Shown here: positions 18,734-28,267 of the stretch, piece by piece | Layout: every line of letters begins with the position of its first letter | Position numbering within the stretch: the stretch's first letter is position 1 | DNA from: Mucilaginibacter sp. dw_454 | GTDB taxonomy: Bacteria > Bacteroidota > Bacteroidia > Sphingobacteriales > Sphingobacteriaceae | Assembly (NCBI RefSeq): GCF_018449775.1 | Contig: NZ_JAAVVB010000006.1 | Span: 1 to 64,000 of the forward strand | Direction of reading: 5' to 3' | Length of the DNA: 64,000 nt | Notes under the pieces: generated by a model | Told to the model about the DNA's origin: nothing | Seen by the model: only the letters and a program-made list of their open reading frames with translations | The model's database searches: none | Position numbers and translations under genes: made by a program

Positions 18734-21106
18734 TTATTCGCTTCGTAAACTTTTAACCGGATTAGCCAATGCGGCTTTGATAGATTGAAAACTGATGGTA
18801 GCAAAGGCAATTAATACACCCGCTATACCCGCAATAGCAAATACCTGCCATTGTATTTTAATATGATACTGATAAGTTTTAAGCCAGTTAAACATGGTCC
18901 AATACGCTATTGGGAATGCTATTAAACAAGATAGTAGCACCAGTTGTAAAAAATCTTTCGAAAGTAATGTAGTAACGCTGCCGACACTTGCTCCCAAAAC
19001 CTTGCGGATGCCTATTTCTTTGGTACGACGCTCTGCTGTATAAGCAGCAAGGCCAAACAAACCAAGACAGGATATTACAATAGCCAACGTAGCAAACACG
19101 CGCGATAGCTTACTGATCAGCATTTCGCTTAAAAACATCTGGTTAAATTGATCGTCGACAAAACGGTAATCAAATGGGTAAGAAGGGTTGTCCTTTTTCA
19201 TTATAACCTGTATTGCGGCCAGCGTTTTTTCAATGTCTTTATGCCCATTGATGCGCACATACATTACAGATGCATTTTGCGGCTTGGTAGTGAAGAAGAG
19301 AACCGGATCTGGCTTATCGTACATGCTGCCGTATACATAATCATTAACTACACCTACTATGACTGCAGTAGTTGTATCGCCATGGTAATGCATGGTTTTG
19401 CCCACCGCGCTGCCTTTGCCCATTAGCTTTTCGAGTGCTTTGGTTACTACCATGCGTATTGGTTTACCGGTATCTGCAACGGTAAGGTTTCTGCCCTCCA
19501 GTAAGGTTAACTTAGACGTTTCGAAAAACTCGGGAGTTACATAGCGGGTAGATATTAAAACTTTTGAACCGGGAGGTTTGCCGGTCCATTCCATACCATC
19601 GGTGTTATTGCCGCCATATATAATAGAGTGGTCAGACAGTGCTACGTTTTGGGCATAACCGCTGCTGATCAAATCTTGTTTAATGACATCATAGTTCGCC
19701 GCCATCTGGCCCTGCAGGTTCATTTCTATCAGGTTGTTTTTATTGAAACCCAACTGACGGCCCTTTACATGTTGTATTTGCTGATAAACAATAACCGTAC
19801 AGATGATCAGGACGATGGATACGCTGAACTGGATAACCACCAATCCTTTACGAATAAAAGCGGCACCGCTGTTTTTTAATTTGATGCCTTTTAAAACCGC
19901 GATAGGGTTAAACGACGATAAATACAGCGAAGGGTAACTACCGGCAATTATGCCGCAGGCTACCGTAATGCCTATTAAACCGAAAATATGATTGGGATTA
20001 TTGAACCCAACAGTAAGCTGTTTTTGCACCAATAAATTAAACGCAGGCAGTGCCAATAATACAATCAGCACAGCAACCATCGCTGCAATAAAGGCCATAA
20101 ATAAAGCCTCGCCAATAAATTGAAAAATCAGCGCTGCTTTGCCCGCGCCAAGCACTTTGCGTACCCCAACCTCGCGCGACCGTTTTTCGCTGCGCGCGGT
20201 GGCCAGGTTCATAAAATTAATGCAGGCAATAATCAGGATAATACAGGCTATCAAGGTAAACAGATGCACATACTCTATGCGGCCACCGCCTGTCATTTTA
20301 CCATTGTCAAAAGCGTTACGTAAATGCCAGTTGTTCATTGAAAACAAGAAGGTATGCCCCAAAGCCTCGGGCACACGTTTTTGTATGTAGTTATATAGTA
20401 TTTTGTTAACCGATTCCGGATTTACGCCGGGCTTTAACTCCACATAAGTGGTTAACGAATAGTTGCTCCATTTCCATAACCAGGGGCTACGGTCGTAATA
20501 CGGTTTAAAGGGCATAATCCATTCAAATTGCATGGATGAGTTTGAAGGAATGTCTTTAATCACCCCAGACACAATGTAGTCGCTTTGATTACTAACCCTG
20601 ACTGATCTGCCTACTACGTTTTTGTCGTTTCCGAAAAATTTCTTGGCGGCACTTTCTGTAATTACTACCGATTTCAATTCGGCAAAGGCTGAAGTTGCAT
20701 TTCCCTGTACAAAAGGTAAAGTAAACATGCTGAATATAGATGCCTCTGCAAATTTACCAGAAGCATATACCGAATGATCGCCAACGCTGAATAGTAAAGG
20801 AGTCTGATCCTCTGACGTGCGGCATACATTAGCCACACCCGGTATTTCTGTTTTTATAGCCGGACCCATTACGCCAGGCGTAGATGAGTGCGTTAATACA
20901 TAAGTATCATATTTTTCATTTTCGCGACAGATATATAGTTGGTCCTTTTTAACATTTACGCTATCGAAATTCACCTCGTCCTCAACCCATAAAAATATCA
21001 GCGAAGCGCAGGCTATACCAATAGCCAAACCAAAGATGTTGAGGAAACTGTATGCCTTGTTCTTGATGAGGGTACGAAACGCGGCTTTAATGTAATTCTT
21101 GATCAT
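18734..21106 (-). CDS. MacB/FtsX-type ABC permease 5
   Basis: This 790-aa double-FtsX permease has coupling motifs EVGVRKVLGAG near residue 311 and EIGIRKVLGAS near 695, the latter followed by TTLLSKDF. The N-terminal periplasmic domain is unusually Cys/Ser-containing (YICRENEKYD, VCRTSEDQ) compared with the sister proteins, so its ligand-facing surface has diverged. It ends PVKSLRSE and opens MIKNYIKAAFRT. It lies 20 bp after permease 6 in transcription order. Confidence 0.85.
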   Translation of the reverse strand: MIKNYIKAAFRTLIKNKAYSFLNIFGLAIGIACASLIFLWVEDEVNFDSVNVKKDQLYICRENEKYDTYVLTHSSTPGVMGPAIKTEIPGVANVCRTSEDQTPLLFSVGDHSVYASGKFAEASIFSMFTLPFVQGNATSAFAELKSVVITESAAKKFFGNDKNVVGRSVRVSNQSDYIVSGVIKDIPSNSSMQFEWIMPFKPYYDRSPWLWKWSNYSLTTYVELKPGVNPESVNKILYNYIQKRVPEALGHTFLFSMNNWHLRNAFDNGKMTGGGRIEYVHLFTLIACIILIIACINFMNLATARSEKRSREVGVRKVLGAGKAALIFQFIGEALFMAFIAAMVAVLIVLLALPAFNLLVQKQLTVGFNNPNHIFGLIGITVACGIIAGSYPSLYLSSFNPIAVLKGIKLKNSGAAFIRKGLVVIQFSVSIVLIICTVIVYQQIQHVKGRQLGFNKNNLIEMNLQGQMAANYDVIKQDLISSGYAQNVALSDHSIIYGGNNTDGMEWTGKPPGSKVLISTRYVTPEFFETSKLTLLEGRNLTVADTGKPIRMVVTKALEKLMGKGSAVGKTMHYHGDTTTAVIVGVVNDYVYGSMYDKPDPVLFFTTKPQNASVMYVRINGHKDIEKTLAAIQVIMKKDNPSYPFDYRFVDDQFNQMFLSEMLISKLSRVFATLAIVISCLGLFGLAAYTAERRTKEIGIRKVLGASVGSVTTLLSKDFLQLVLLSCLIAFPIAYWTMFNWLKTYQYHIKIQWQVFAIAGIAGVLIAFATISFQSIKAALANPVKSLRSE

Positions 21107-21126
21107 GGCTTGACGATTTAAATGTT

Positions 21127-23544
21127 TTATTCGCTTCGTAAACTTTTAACCGGGTTAGCTAACGCGGCTTTGATAGATTGAAAACTGATGGTAATAAACG
21201 CAATAACCAGCGAGGCGGTCCCGGCCATAACCAGCACCCAAACACTAATACTAATGCGCGATGCAAAATCCAGCAGCCATTTGTGCATGGCATACCAGGC
21301 AATAGGCAAGGCTATTACCGATGCTACGATAACCAGCTTCAGAAAATCTTTAGATAGCTCTATAACGATCTGCGGTACGCTGGCGCCTAATACCTTGCGT
21401 ACGCCTATTTCTTTTACGCGCTGCGATATGGTAAACGCTGATAAGCCGAACAGACCCAAACAAGCAATAAATATGGCAATGAATGAAAATATGGTAAACA
21501 AGGTGCCTTGTTGCTGCTCGGCGGTATATAGTTTCTGGAATCTTTCATCCAAAAAGTAATAAGAGAAAGGCGTATTAGCCTGGTATTTGCGCCAGGTTTG
21601 TTCAATGGTTTTTAAAGCTGCGCTGGCATGGCTACCGGCAAGTTTGATACCCACCTTGCTAAAATTCTCTTTACCGAAAGCGGGCATGCGCATAATCATG
21701 GGCACAATATCCTGGTGTAATGATTCAAAGTGAAAATCATTCGTAACACCGATAATTTTTCCGCTGATGTCGCCATATTTCACGTCATGGCCTATTGCTG
21801 CATTGGGTGTTTTCCAGCCTATCATTTTGGCCGCTGCGACATTGATTATATAGTTGTTGCTATCGGTTCCAAAATCGCGGCTAAAATTTCGGCCGGCGGC
21901 CATTTTGATGCCATAAGTTGGCACAAAGCCGTAGTCGGTATTTACATATTTAACATCAGCCTGTACAGGTTGCAATTTGCCATTCTCCATCACAGACATG
22001 CTTTGATCGTCCAACAAACGGTCGGACGGAAACCTGGAGGAGCGTGCTACTTCTCTGATTGACGGGTCTCTTAATAAATCAGTTCTAAAAGCGTCAAATG
22101 TTTCTGCAGGAATACCGTTGCCTAAGGCTACCACCTGGTCTTTACTCAGACCCAATGATTTATTTTGGATGTATTTTAATTGCTGTAATACTACGGTGGT
22201 AGCAACGATCAGTATAATGGAAATAGAAAACTGGGTAACCACCAAAACCTTACGAAATGATAAACTACCCGAGCCGGCTTTGAATAAGCCTTTCAGTACT
22301 TTAGCCGGGTTAAAAGACGACATAAATATAGCAGGGTAAACGCCGCTTAACAGGCCTACGGCTAAAGGCAAAAGCGCTATCGCCAAAATGATGTCAGGCT
22401 GTAATAAGCTGCCGAAAGACAATCCAAGATCAGCAATATGATTGATTGCGGGGAGCGCCAGCCAAGTTGCTAATACTGCCAGCATCAATGAAGCATAAGC
22501 AATCAATACAGACTCGCTCAGGAACTGTGTAATGATCTCCTTCTTTTGTGCACCTATTACTTTACGTACGCCTATTTCTTTAGCCCTGAGCGTAGATCTG
22601 GCAGTTGATAGGTTCATATAGTTGATACAAGCTATCAGCAGGATAAAGAGGGCAATTGCAGAAAATATGTATACCCGTTTAATATCACCGTTATCTTCAA
22701 GCTCACTATCCAGGTGAGATTTTAAATGGATATCCAGGAATTTTTGCAGGGTAAGTTCGGTGTATTTAGAAGGATGATTATTTGGGCCGCCAGGCATCAC
22801 TTTATCAATAAATGCCGGCAACTGAGCAGCGATATGTGCCACATTGTAATTTGGCGGAAACAGCAGGTAAGTGTAAAATGAATTGTTACCCCAATTGGTC
22901 AGCGCTTTTTTGCCAAAGACTTTCTCATCATTCAGGGTACTGAAAGACATTAATATCTCCGGATGAAATTGCGAGTTAGCCGGCAGGTCCTTAAAAACGC
23001 CGGTAACCTTAAAGTTTAACTGGTTATCAAATAGCAGTTGTTTGTTAATAGGGTCTTCATTGCCAAAATACCGACGAGCCAGCTCCTCGGTTATTACTAC
23101 ACTGTAAGGCTCATTCAATGCGGTTTTGGCATCGCCTTTCAGGATATTGGATGTGAAAAAATCGAAGAAATTTTCATCGGCCATGTAGGCGTTTTTTTCG
23201 TTAAGCAGTTTCTCTTTATAACGAAGCGTTACGCCGCCGATAGGGTATATCTGTGTTACTTTTTTAATATCCGGAAACTCATTCTTCAACAAATGCGCAT
23301 ATGGCGGTGCAACCGCGCTCAGGTGTAAGCTTACCGACCCATCGTTTGCTTTAAAGATCCGGGTTACGCGGTAAATGTCTTTAGCGTTAGCATTGTAAGT
23401 ATCGTAACTAAGCTCTTTAATAATATAGGTTAAAATGATCAAACAGCAAGCTATACCCACTGTCAATCCTAACACATTAATGCCCGAAATAAATTTGTGC
23501 CTTTTAAGGTTTCTCCACGCGCTTCTTAAATAATTCTTAATCAT
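21127..23544 (-). CDS. MacB/FtsX-type ABC permease 6
   Basis: This 805-aa permease opens MIKNYLRSAWRN and carries coupling motifs EIGVRKVIGAQ near residue 321 and EIGVRKVLGAS near 710. Its first periplasmic domain contains GSVSLHLSAVAPPYA followed by NEFPDIK, the usual MacB_PCD lead-in. The predicted topology matches the others, with single N-terminal helices before each periplasmic domain and three-helix bundles after. The 3' end is almost identical in DNA to permeases 4 and 5. Spacing is 19 bp to permease 7 and 20 bp to permease 5. Confidence 0.85.
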   Translation of the reverse strand: MIKNYLRSAWRNLKRHKFISGINVLGLTVGIACCLIILTYIIKELSYDTYNANAKDIYRVTRIFKANDGSVSLHLSAVAPPYAHLLKNEFPDIKKVTQIYPIGGVTLRYKEKLLNEKNAYMADENFFDFFTSNILKGDAKTALNEPYSVVITEELARRYFGNEDPINKQLLFDNQLNFKVTGVFKDLPANSQFHPEILMSFSTLNDEKVFGKKALTNWGNNSFYTYLLFPPNYNVAHIAAQLPAFIDKVMPGGPNNHPSKYTELTLQKFLDIHLKSHLDSELEDNGDIKRVYIFSAIALFILLIACINYMNLSTARSTLRAKEIGVRKVIGAQKKEIITQFLSESVLIAYASLMLAVLATWLALPAINHIADLGLSFGSLLQPDIILAIALLPLAVGLLSGVYPAIFMSSFNPAKVLKGLFKAGSGSLSFRKVLVVTQFSISIILIVATTVVLQQLKYIQNKSLGLSKDQVVALGNGIPAETFDAFRTDLLRDPSIREVARSSRFPSDRLLDDQSMSVMENGKLQPVQADVKYVNTDYGFVPTYGIKMAAGRNFSRDFGTDSNNYIINVAAAKMIGWKTPNAAIGHDVKYGDISGKIIGVTNDFHFESLHQDIVPMIMRMPAFGKENFSKVGIKLAGSHASAALKTIEQTWRKYQANTPFSYYFLDERFQKLYTAEQQQGTLFTIFSFIAIFIACLGLFGLSAFTISQRVKEIGVRKVLGASVPQIVIELSKDFLKLVIVASVIALPIAWYAMHKWLLDFASRISISVWVLVMAGTASLVIAFITISFQSIKAALANPVKSLRSE

Positions 23545-23563
23545 GATCTGCTTATTTTATGAT

Positions 23564-25924
23564 CTATTCGCTCCTTAAACTTTTAACCGGGTTAGCCAAC
23601 GCGGCCTTTAATGTTTGATGCGCGGTTGTTAAAGCCGCAATAACCATTGACGATGCAATAGCTACCACAAAAATTGCCGGACCGATATGAATGTGATAAG
23701 CAAAGTTTTCAAGCCACTTATGCATGATATAATAACCCAGCGGTGCGGCAATTAAAAAGGCTATGCCTATCAAAAAAGCAAACTCGCGGGTAAATAAACC
23801 AATGATGCTGCGCAGTGGCGCGCCCAACACTTTACGTATACCGACTTCTTTTGTGCGTTGCGATGCCGCGAAGGCAATCAGACCATATAAGCCCAGGCAA
23901 CCAATGAGTATGGCAATGCCGGAGAATAATTGGAAAGCGGCATAAACCTTCTGCTCTTGCTGATACATCTTAGCAATGTGCTCGTCAATAAACTCATATT
24001 TGAATACATCATCAGGAAAGAGTGTACTCCAATCTTTACCGATAGCGGCTATTGTAGCCGGCATGTTTTTAGATTGCAAACGAATGCTGACATTAAAAAA
24101 CATACCAGGTACATATTCCAAAACACAAGCCCTTCTTTTCTTGTGTTTCGATTCGCTTTGAAAGTCTTTGACTACACCAATCACTGTAGCCATATCTCCG
24201 CTAACGTTAATGCGTTGATTAACCATTTTCTGCGGATCATGGATTGCCAGATCATGCATTAAAGTTTCATTGACTACCACTTTGTGCAACGTGTCATTAT
24301 CCGCTTTGCGCGTTATTTTTTCGCCTGCCAACATGGTCAGCTGAAACATATCAGTATATTTTTCGTCGATAAATTTTATCTCGGTAACGTTTGTTTTTGG
24401 GAAGCCCAAAGCAGGTGCAGAAAAGGGCGAGAATGAGTCATTGTACGACGGCGCCCCGGATGAAACGCTAAATTCTTTTACTCCTGGCATAAGGGCCAAT
24501 TGCTGTTGAAATACTTCGCGTTTTTCTTTTATGGGCATATTTACAGTTATCACCGCATCCTTATTAAAGCCCAGATCCTGGTTGCGGAAAAAGTCCATCT
24601 GGCTCGCAACAATTAGAGTCCCGACTATAAGTACCTGCGATATAGTAAATTGCATGACCACCAAACCCTTGCGTAAAGTCAAACCTTTGGTTGATGTGCC
24701 TGAATTATTCTTGAATGAATCTACCGGTTGGAAAGCCGATTGTACAAAGGCCGGATAAAGCCCTGCACATAGAATAACCACCACAGCTATCGCCGCTATC
24801 CAGCTTAATACCTGGGGCTGTAAGATTTGATCGGGAGAGATATCGACAGACATCCAGGCATTTGCCTGCGATAGAAATAATGCGCAAAGGCCAACACCCA
24901 GCAGCACTGATACCAATACCATCAAAGTGATCTCGCCCATAAACTGGCCAATCAGTTGCGGGCGGCTTGCCCCTAAAACCTTGCGCACACCAACCTCTTT
25001 GGCGCGCTTAATAGCACGCGCAGTAGCCAAATTAATAAAGTTGATACAGGCCGTAATAATAATGAGCAAAGCCACGCCGATTAAAGCGTAGTAAGTATCT
25101 TTTGAAGTAGGGGTGATGATGTTATTGATATAGCGCTGATCAAAGTGAATATCACGTAAAGGCTGCAATGGCATCTTCACTGTCGCATCGACATCCTTGC
25201 CCCATACGTTTTTTATATAACCTGGAATTAGTTTTTCGAGTGTATGTATTGAATAATTTTTAGGCAAAACGATGTAGGCGTAGCTGCCGCCGGGGATTGC
25301 CCAAAAATGCTTAGACATACCTTCAACTTGTTTTTGGAATGTACTGACAGATAAGATTACGCCTACAGGCAAGCTGGTGTTAGTCGGCGGATCTTTGATG
25401 ATGCCGGTAACTTTGGCGATTTTATTGTCCAATTCAATAACCTGCCCCATAGCATTACCATGCGGAAAATACTTGTTAGCCAGGCTCTCCGTTAAAACCA
25501 GGCTGTTAGGAGATGAAAGGGCCGTGTTATGATCGCCAGCCAGCCATTGGTAATCGAAAACCTTATCTAATTCACTGTCTCCAAACACATAATTCTTTTC
25601 AGAGAAATGATTTGTGCCAATTTTTAAAGTAACATCCTTTTGATAAAATACCTGTGTAGCATGCTCCAGTTGCGGGAAATAGGTGCGCATGGTTGGGATG
25701 ATCCCCATCGAAACATTAGCGTTAAAATCAATAGCGTTTAACGTTACGCGGTAAGTGCGATCTGCTTTGCTATTAAAGCCGTCGTAACCTAGCTCGTTGC
25801 GTACAATTAAAAAGATAGACAGACATGCCGCCACGCCAAGCGTCAATCCGAAAATATTTAAAAAGGTGAAGCCCAGGTTGCGACTGATATTGCGGAAGGC
25901 TATTTTAAAGTAATTCTTGATCAT
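23564..25924 (-). CDS. MacB/FtsX-type ABC permease 7 (first transcribed)
   Basis: This 786-aa permease is the first of the seven in transcription order, 99 bp after the first ATPase. Coupling motifs are EVGVRKVLGAS near residue 307 and EVGIRKVLGAP near 690. The Pro in the second motif and the following LRSIIGLFTREF set it apart. The first helix ends FLIVRNELGYD. Proximity makes it the natural partner of the first ATPase, but no sequence feature proves the pairing. Confidence 0.85.
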   Translation of the reverse strand: MIKNYFKIAFRNISRNLGFTFLNIFGLTLGVAACLSIFLIVRNELGYDGFNSKADRTYRVTLNAIDFNANVSMGIIPTMRTYFPQLEHATQVFYQKDVTLKIGTNHFSEKNYVFGDSELDKVFDYQWLAGDHNTALSSPNSLVLTESLANKYFPHGNAMGQVIELDNKIAKVTGIIKDPPTNTSLPVGVILSVSTFQKQVEGMSKHFWAIPGGSYAYIVLPKNYSIHTLEKLIPGYIKNVWGKDVDATVKMPLQPLRDIHFDQRYINNIITPTSKDTYYALIGVALLIIITACINFINLATARAIKRAKEVGVRKVLGASRPQLIGQFMGEITLMVLVSVLLGVGLCALFLSQANAWMSVDISPDQILQPQVLSWIAAIAVVVILCAGLYPAFVQSAFQPVDSFKNNSGTSTKGLTLRKGLVVMQFTISQVLIVGTLIVASQMDFFRNQDLGFNKDAVITVNMPIKEKREVFQQQLALMPGVKEFSVSSGAPSYNDSFSPFSAPALGFPKTNVTEIKFIDEKYTDMFQLTMLAGEKITRKADNDTLHKVVVNETLMHDLAIHDPQKMVNQRINVSGDMATVIGVVKDFQSESKHKKRRACVLEYVPGMFFNVSIRLQSKNMPATIAAIGKDWSTLFPDDVFKYEFIDEHIAKMYQQEQKVYAAFQLFSGIAILIGCLGLYGLIAFAASQRTKEVGIRKVLGAPLRSIIGLFTREFAFLIGIAFLIAAPLGYYIMHKWLENFAYHIHIGPAIFVVAIASSMVIAALTTAHQTLKAALANPVKSLRSE

Positions 25925-25952
25925 GGCAGGTTGCTTTTAAAGCCTTCCTGGT

Positions 25953-25980
25953 GGTTCTTCCCCAATAACGGGAAAGAACC
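25953..25980 (-). promoter_or_regulatory. Intercistronic hairpin between first ATPase and permease 7
   Basis: An inverted repeat (25953-25962 with 25970-25980, one bulged base) lies in the only gap of ~100 bp inside the upstream half of the operon. No T-run follows on the minus strand, so it may be a processing or partial attenuation site rather than a terminator. Function is inferred. Confidence 0.35.
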
Positions 25981-26023
25981 GGGAAGCGCACTTAACTAAC
26001 TAATTGTAAAGAGGTATTGGTGT

Positions 26024-26701
26024 TTAGATCATTATATTTTCCATTACGGTTTGACCATCCAGCAGGCGAATAATGCGGTGACTGTAGCGCGCATCGTGCT
26101 CTGAGTGGGTAACCATAATGATGGTAGTGCCTTGTTCGTTCAAATCTGTCAACAGCTCCATAACTTCGTTGCCATTGCTTGAGTCCAGGTTACCCGTAGG
26201 CTCATCGGCCAATATTAATTTTGGATTATTTACCACGGCCCTTGCGACCGCCACACGCTGTTGCTGGCCACCCGACAGCTGCTGCGGGTAGTGATTGCGG
26301 CGATGCATAATCTGCATCTTGTCCAGTACTTTTTCTACGCGACCAACGCGCTCTGAAGCCGGTACGCCGGTATAGATCAATGGTAGTTCCACGTTTTCAA
26401 AAACGGTAAGCTCGTCAATCAAATTAAAGCTCTGGAACACGAAACCGATGTTATGCTTGCGCAGGTCGGCGCGTTTCCGTTCGTTAAAATCGGCCACTTC
26501 TATGCTGTTAAATAAATAGCTGCCGCCGTCCGGGTCGTCAAGTAAACCCAGGATATTTAACAAAGTTGATTTACCACAACCCGATGGGCCCATGATGGCC
26601 ACAAACTCGCCTTCTTTAACCTCGATAGATAATTTGTTCAGGGCGATGGTTTCCACCTCCTCGGTGCGGTAATATTTTTGCAGATCGGTAATCTTTATCA
26701 T
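26024..26701 (-). CDS. MacB/LolD-type ABC ATPase (first ATPase of the array)
   Basis: This 225-aa ATP-binding protein has full consensus motifs: Walker A GPSGCGKST, signature LSGGQQQRVAVARA, Walker B LILADEP, D-loop GNLDS and switch VTHSEHD. It follows the membrane-fusion gene by 44 bp and precedes permease 7. It is the ATPase with canonical residues, in contrast to the second ATPase at 8291-8968. By position it energises the permease array. A perfect AGGAGG lies six bases before its ATG. Confidence 0.9.
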   Translation of the reverse strand: MIKITDLQKYYRTEEVETIALNKLSIEVKEGEFVAIMGPSGCGKSTLLNILGLLDDPDGGSYLFNSIEVADFNERKRADLRKHNIGFVFQSFNLIDELTVFENVELPLIYTGVPASERVGRVEKVLDKMQIMHRRNHYPQQLSGGQQQRVAVARAVVNNPKLILADEPTGNLDSSNGNEVMELLTDLNEQGTTIIMVTHSEHDARYSHRIIRLLDGQTVMENIMI

Positions 26702-26707
26702 TTTTAG

Positions 26708-26726
26708 CCTCCTACCCCTAAGGGGT
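26708..26726 (-). promoter_or_regulatory. Strong Shine-Dalgarno next to a short hairpin
   Basis: AGGAGG (26713-26708) lies 6 nt before the ATPase start codon, unusually strong for Bacteroidota, which mostly use weak A-rich leaders. Immediately upstream, 26714-26726 forms a 5-bp GC-rich palindrome. It supports the start at 26701. Any control by the hairpin is speculative. Confidence 0.5.
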
Positions 26727-26745
26727 GCTTTTAATATTTTTTGGT

Positions 26746-28002
26746 TTAGTTTTTACTTAGTATGAGTTCCTGTATGTCGCCAAAAGTTTCATAGCTTGAG
26801 GTGATCACTTTATCGCCAGGCTTTAAGCCCTGCAGTATTTCATAATTATCGGTGCTTTGTCTGCCCAATTGGATGTCGACTTTATAAGCTGTTTTTCCAT
26901 CTGCGCTCAGTTTAAAGACCCAGTTACCGCCGGTTTTTTCAATAAAGCCGCCTTTTGGTAAAAGCACTTGTTTGGTCTCGTCGCTCAGCGCCAGCAAGAT
27001 CTGCAGCGTTTGTCCGCGGCGAATTCCTGTAGGAACCGCGCCGTCAAACACCATATCCACCTGGAACTTATTGGCAGTAATCTGCGGAAATACCTTTTTG
27101 ATTTTCAGCGTATAGCTTTTGCCGGCAAAATCAAACGTGCCCTTAAGCCCAATATATACCTGGGGAAGATAATGCTCGTCCACATCAACCCTTGCTTTAT
27201 ACCCTGTTAAGACGTCAATTTGACCCAAACGTTCCCCTTTATTTTTGTTTTGTCCAACTTCAGAGTCCATAGAGGTTAATTGCCCGTCAACCGTCGCGCG
27301 GACAGTTAAGTCGGACACCTTTTTGCGCATCAGGTCGAGTGTGTTTTTCATTTGCGCATATTGCTCCTGCGCTTGTTTGTCTTGTTGTTTAACCAGGGCG
27401 GTATCTTGTTTCAGGATGCGGCGGGTTAAATTTTTACGATTCAATTGATACTCGTAAGTATTAACGGCCTGCTGGTATTCCTGCTGGCCTATAGCTTTCT
27501 CGGCATACAGGTGTTTATCCAGCTTATATACCCGCTCGGCATCTGTATAGGCATTATCCACATCGGCCATTTGGTTCAGTTTATTGATGGTGTTTGATAC
27601 GGCATTATTTTGCGAGATCTGCATTTGGGTTTGAGCCGCATACACCGCAGTCTCCTGGTTGGCCAGGTTCAATTCCAGATCTGTGTTGGATAGTTTCAGT
27701 ATGGGGTCGCCTTTTTTAACATTGGTGCCGTCCTCTATATATTTTGCTTCTACCAGGCCTCCTTCAACTGCGTCAAGGTATATGGTGTTAATGGGCATTA
27801 CCGCGCCGTTAACGGGTATGGTAACCACGAATGGCCCTTTAGTAACCTCGCTTATAGTCAGGCGTTCGGTATCAACAGAAAGTTTGCTTTTACCCGAGGT
27901 AAAATAGATGCTGCCGCCTATTAATAAAACAAGGCCGGTTATGCCGCCTATAGTTAACAGGCGCTTGGTATTCCACTTTTTCTTTTCAATTATTCTATCC
28001 AC
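26746..28002 (-). CDS. Membrane-fusion protein (HlyD/MacA-like adaptor)
   Basis: This 418-aa periplasmic adaptor has one N-terminal membrane helix (about residues 14-32). A split lipoyl/barrel-sandwich domain follows (AKYIEDGTNVKKGDPILKL). A long alpha-helical hairpin spans residues ~115-225 with many Gln/Lys, and a beta-barrel plus membrane-proximal domain ends in LKPGDKVITSSYE. It should bridge the inner-membrane permeases and the TolC channel encoded at the far end of the operon. The start codon is GTG at 28002. It is the first gene of the operon, downstream of a candidate sigma54-type promoter. Confidence 0.87.
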   Translation of the reverse strand: MDRIIEKKKWNTKRLLTIGGITGLVLLIGGSIYFTSGKSKLSVDTERLTISEVTKGPFVVTIPVNGAVMPINTIYLDAVEGGLVEAKYIEDGTNVKKGDPILKLSNTDLELNLANQETAVYAAQTQMQISQNNAVSNTINKLNQMADVDNAYTDAERVYKLDKHLYAEKAIGQQEYQQAVNTYEYQLNRKNLTRRILKQDTALVKQQDKQAQEQYAQMKNTLDLMRKKVSDLTVRATVDGQLTSMDSEVGQNKNKGERLGQIDVLTGYKARVDVDEHYLPQVYIGLKGTFDFAGKSYTLKIKKVFPQITANKFQVDMVFDGAVPTGIRRGQTLQILLALSDETKQVLLPKGGFIEKTGGNWVFKLSADGKTAYKVDIQLGRQSTDNYEILQGLKPGDKVITSSYETFGDIQELILSKN

Positions 28003-28039
28003 GGTATTTTATTCAGATCACATTTGTATACGGTATGCC

Positions 28040-28057
28040 AATACAACAACGTGCCAC
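28040..28057 (-). promoter_or_regulatory. Candidate sigma54-type promoter for the export operon
   Basis: The minus strand reads TGGCACG (28056-28050), a full match to the sigma54 -24 consensus, followed by TTGTTGTAT. The -12 region reads TTGTA at 3-nt spacing, or TGTAT at standard spacing, so it is imperfect. Transcription would start near 28030, ~28 nt before the GTG start. The neighbouring activator gene and the twin element at 8989-8995 support the reading. Confidence 0.45.
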
Positions 28058-28109
28058 AATATAACCTGCTGTAAATCAAATAAATGATAGCTGTATTTCA
28101 AATTTTTCC

Positions 28110-28163
28110 GTTCGTTTATGACACAGCAAGTGTTCGGTTTTGATACAGTGGTTTTTGCCGGTT
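28110..28163 (-). promoter_or_regulatory. Putative activator-binding block (UAS), copy 1
   Basis: Two tandem units, GTTCGTTTATGACACAG (28110) and GTTCGGTTTTGATACAG (28132), lie 22 bp apart, about two helical turns. They sit between the divergent activator and membrane-fusion genes. Each unit resembles a weak palindrome TGTTC-N6-GAnACA. The second unit and its flank recur at 9069-9102. This is a plausible enhancer for the adjacent sigma54-type regulator. Confidence 0.5.
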
Positions 28164-28267
28164 CGGCTACAAAAAATTGTTTTACAGTTAATTACGGTTA
28201 TGGTTACATTATTGCCAAAAGCCAACATAATATACTTATTATATTTAATTGTAATTTCACGTATTGT

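Noticed and set aside
18724..18810. N-terminal extension of permease 4
   Set aside because: Overlaps permease 5 coding sequence and is absent from the other six permeases.
9103..25924. Frameshifted or broken permeases within the array
   Set aside because: All seven frames are open, full length and end alike; no pseudogene seen.
28118..28267. N-terminal extension of the NtrC-type regulator
   Set aside because: These codons cover the regulatory repeats and lack receiver-domain character; ATG at 28268 gives a normal start.
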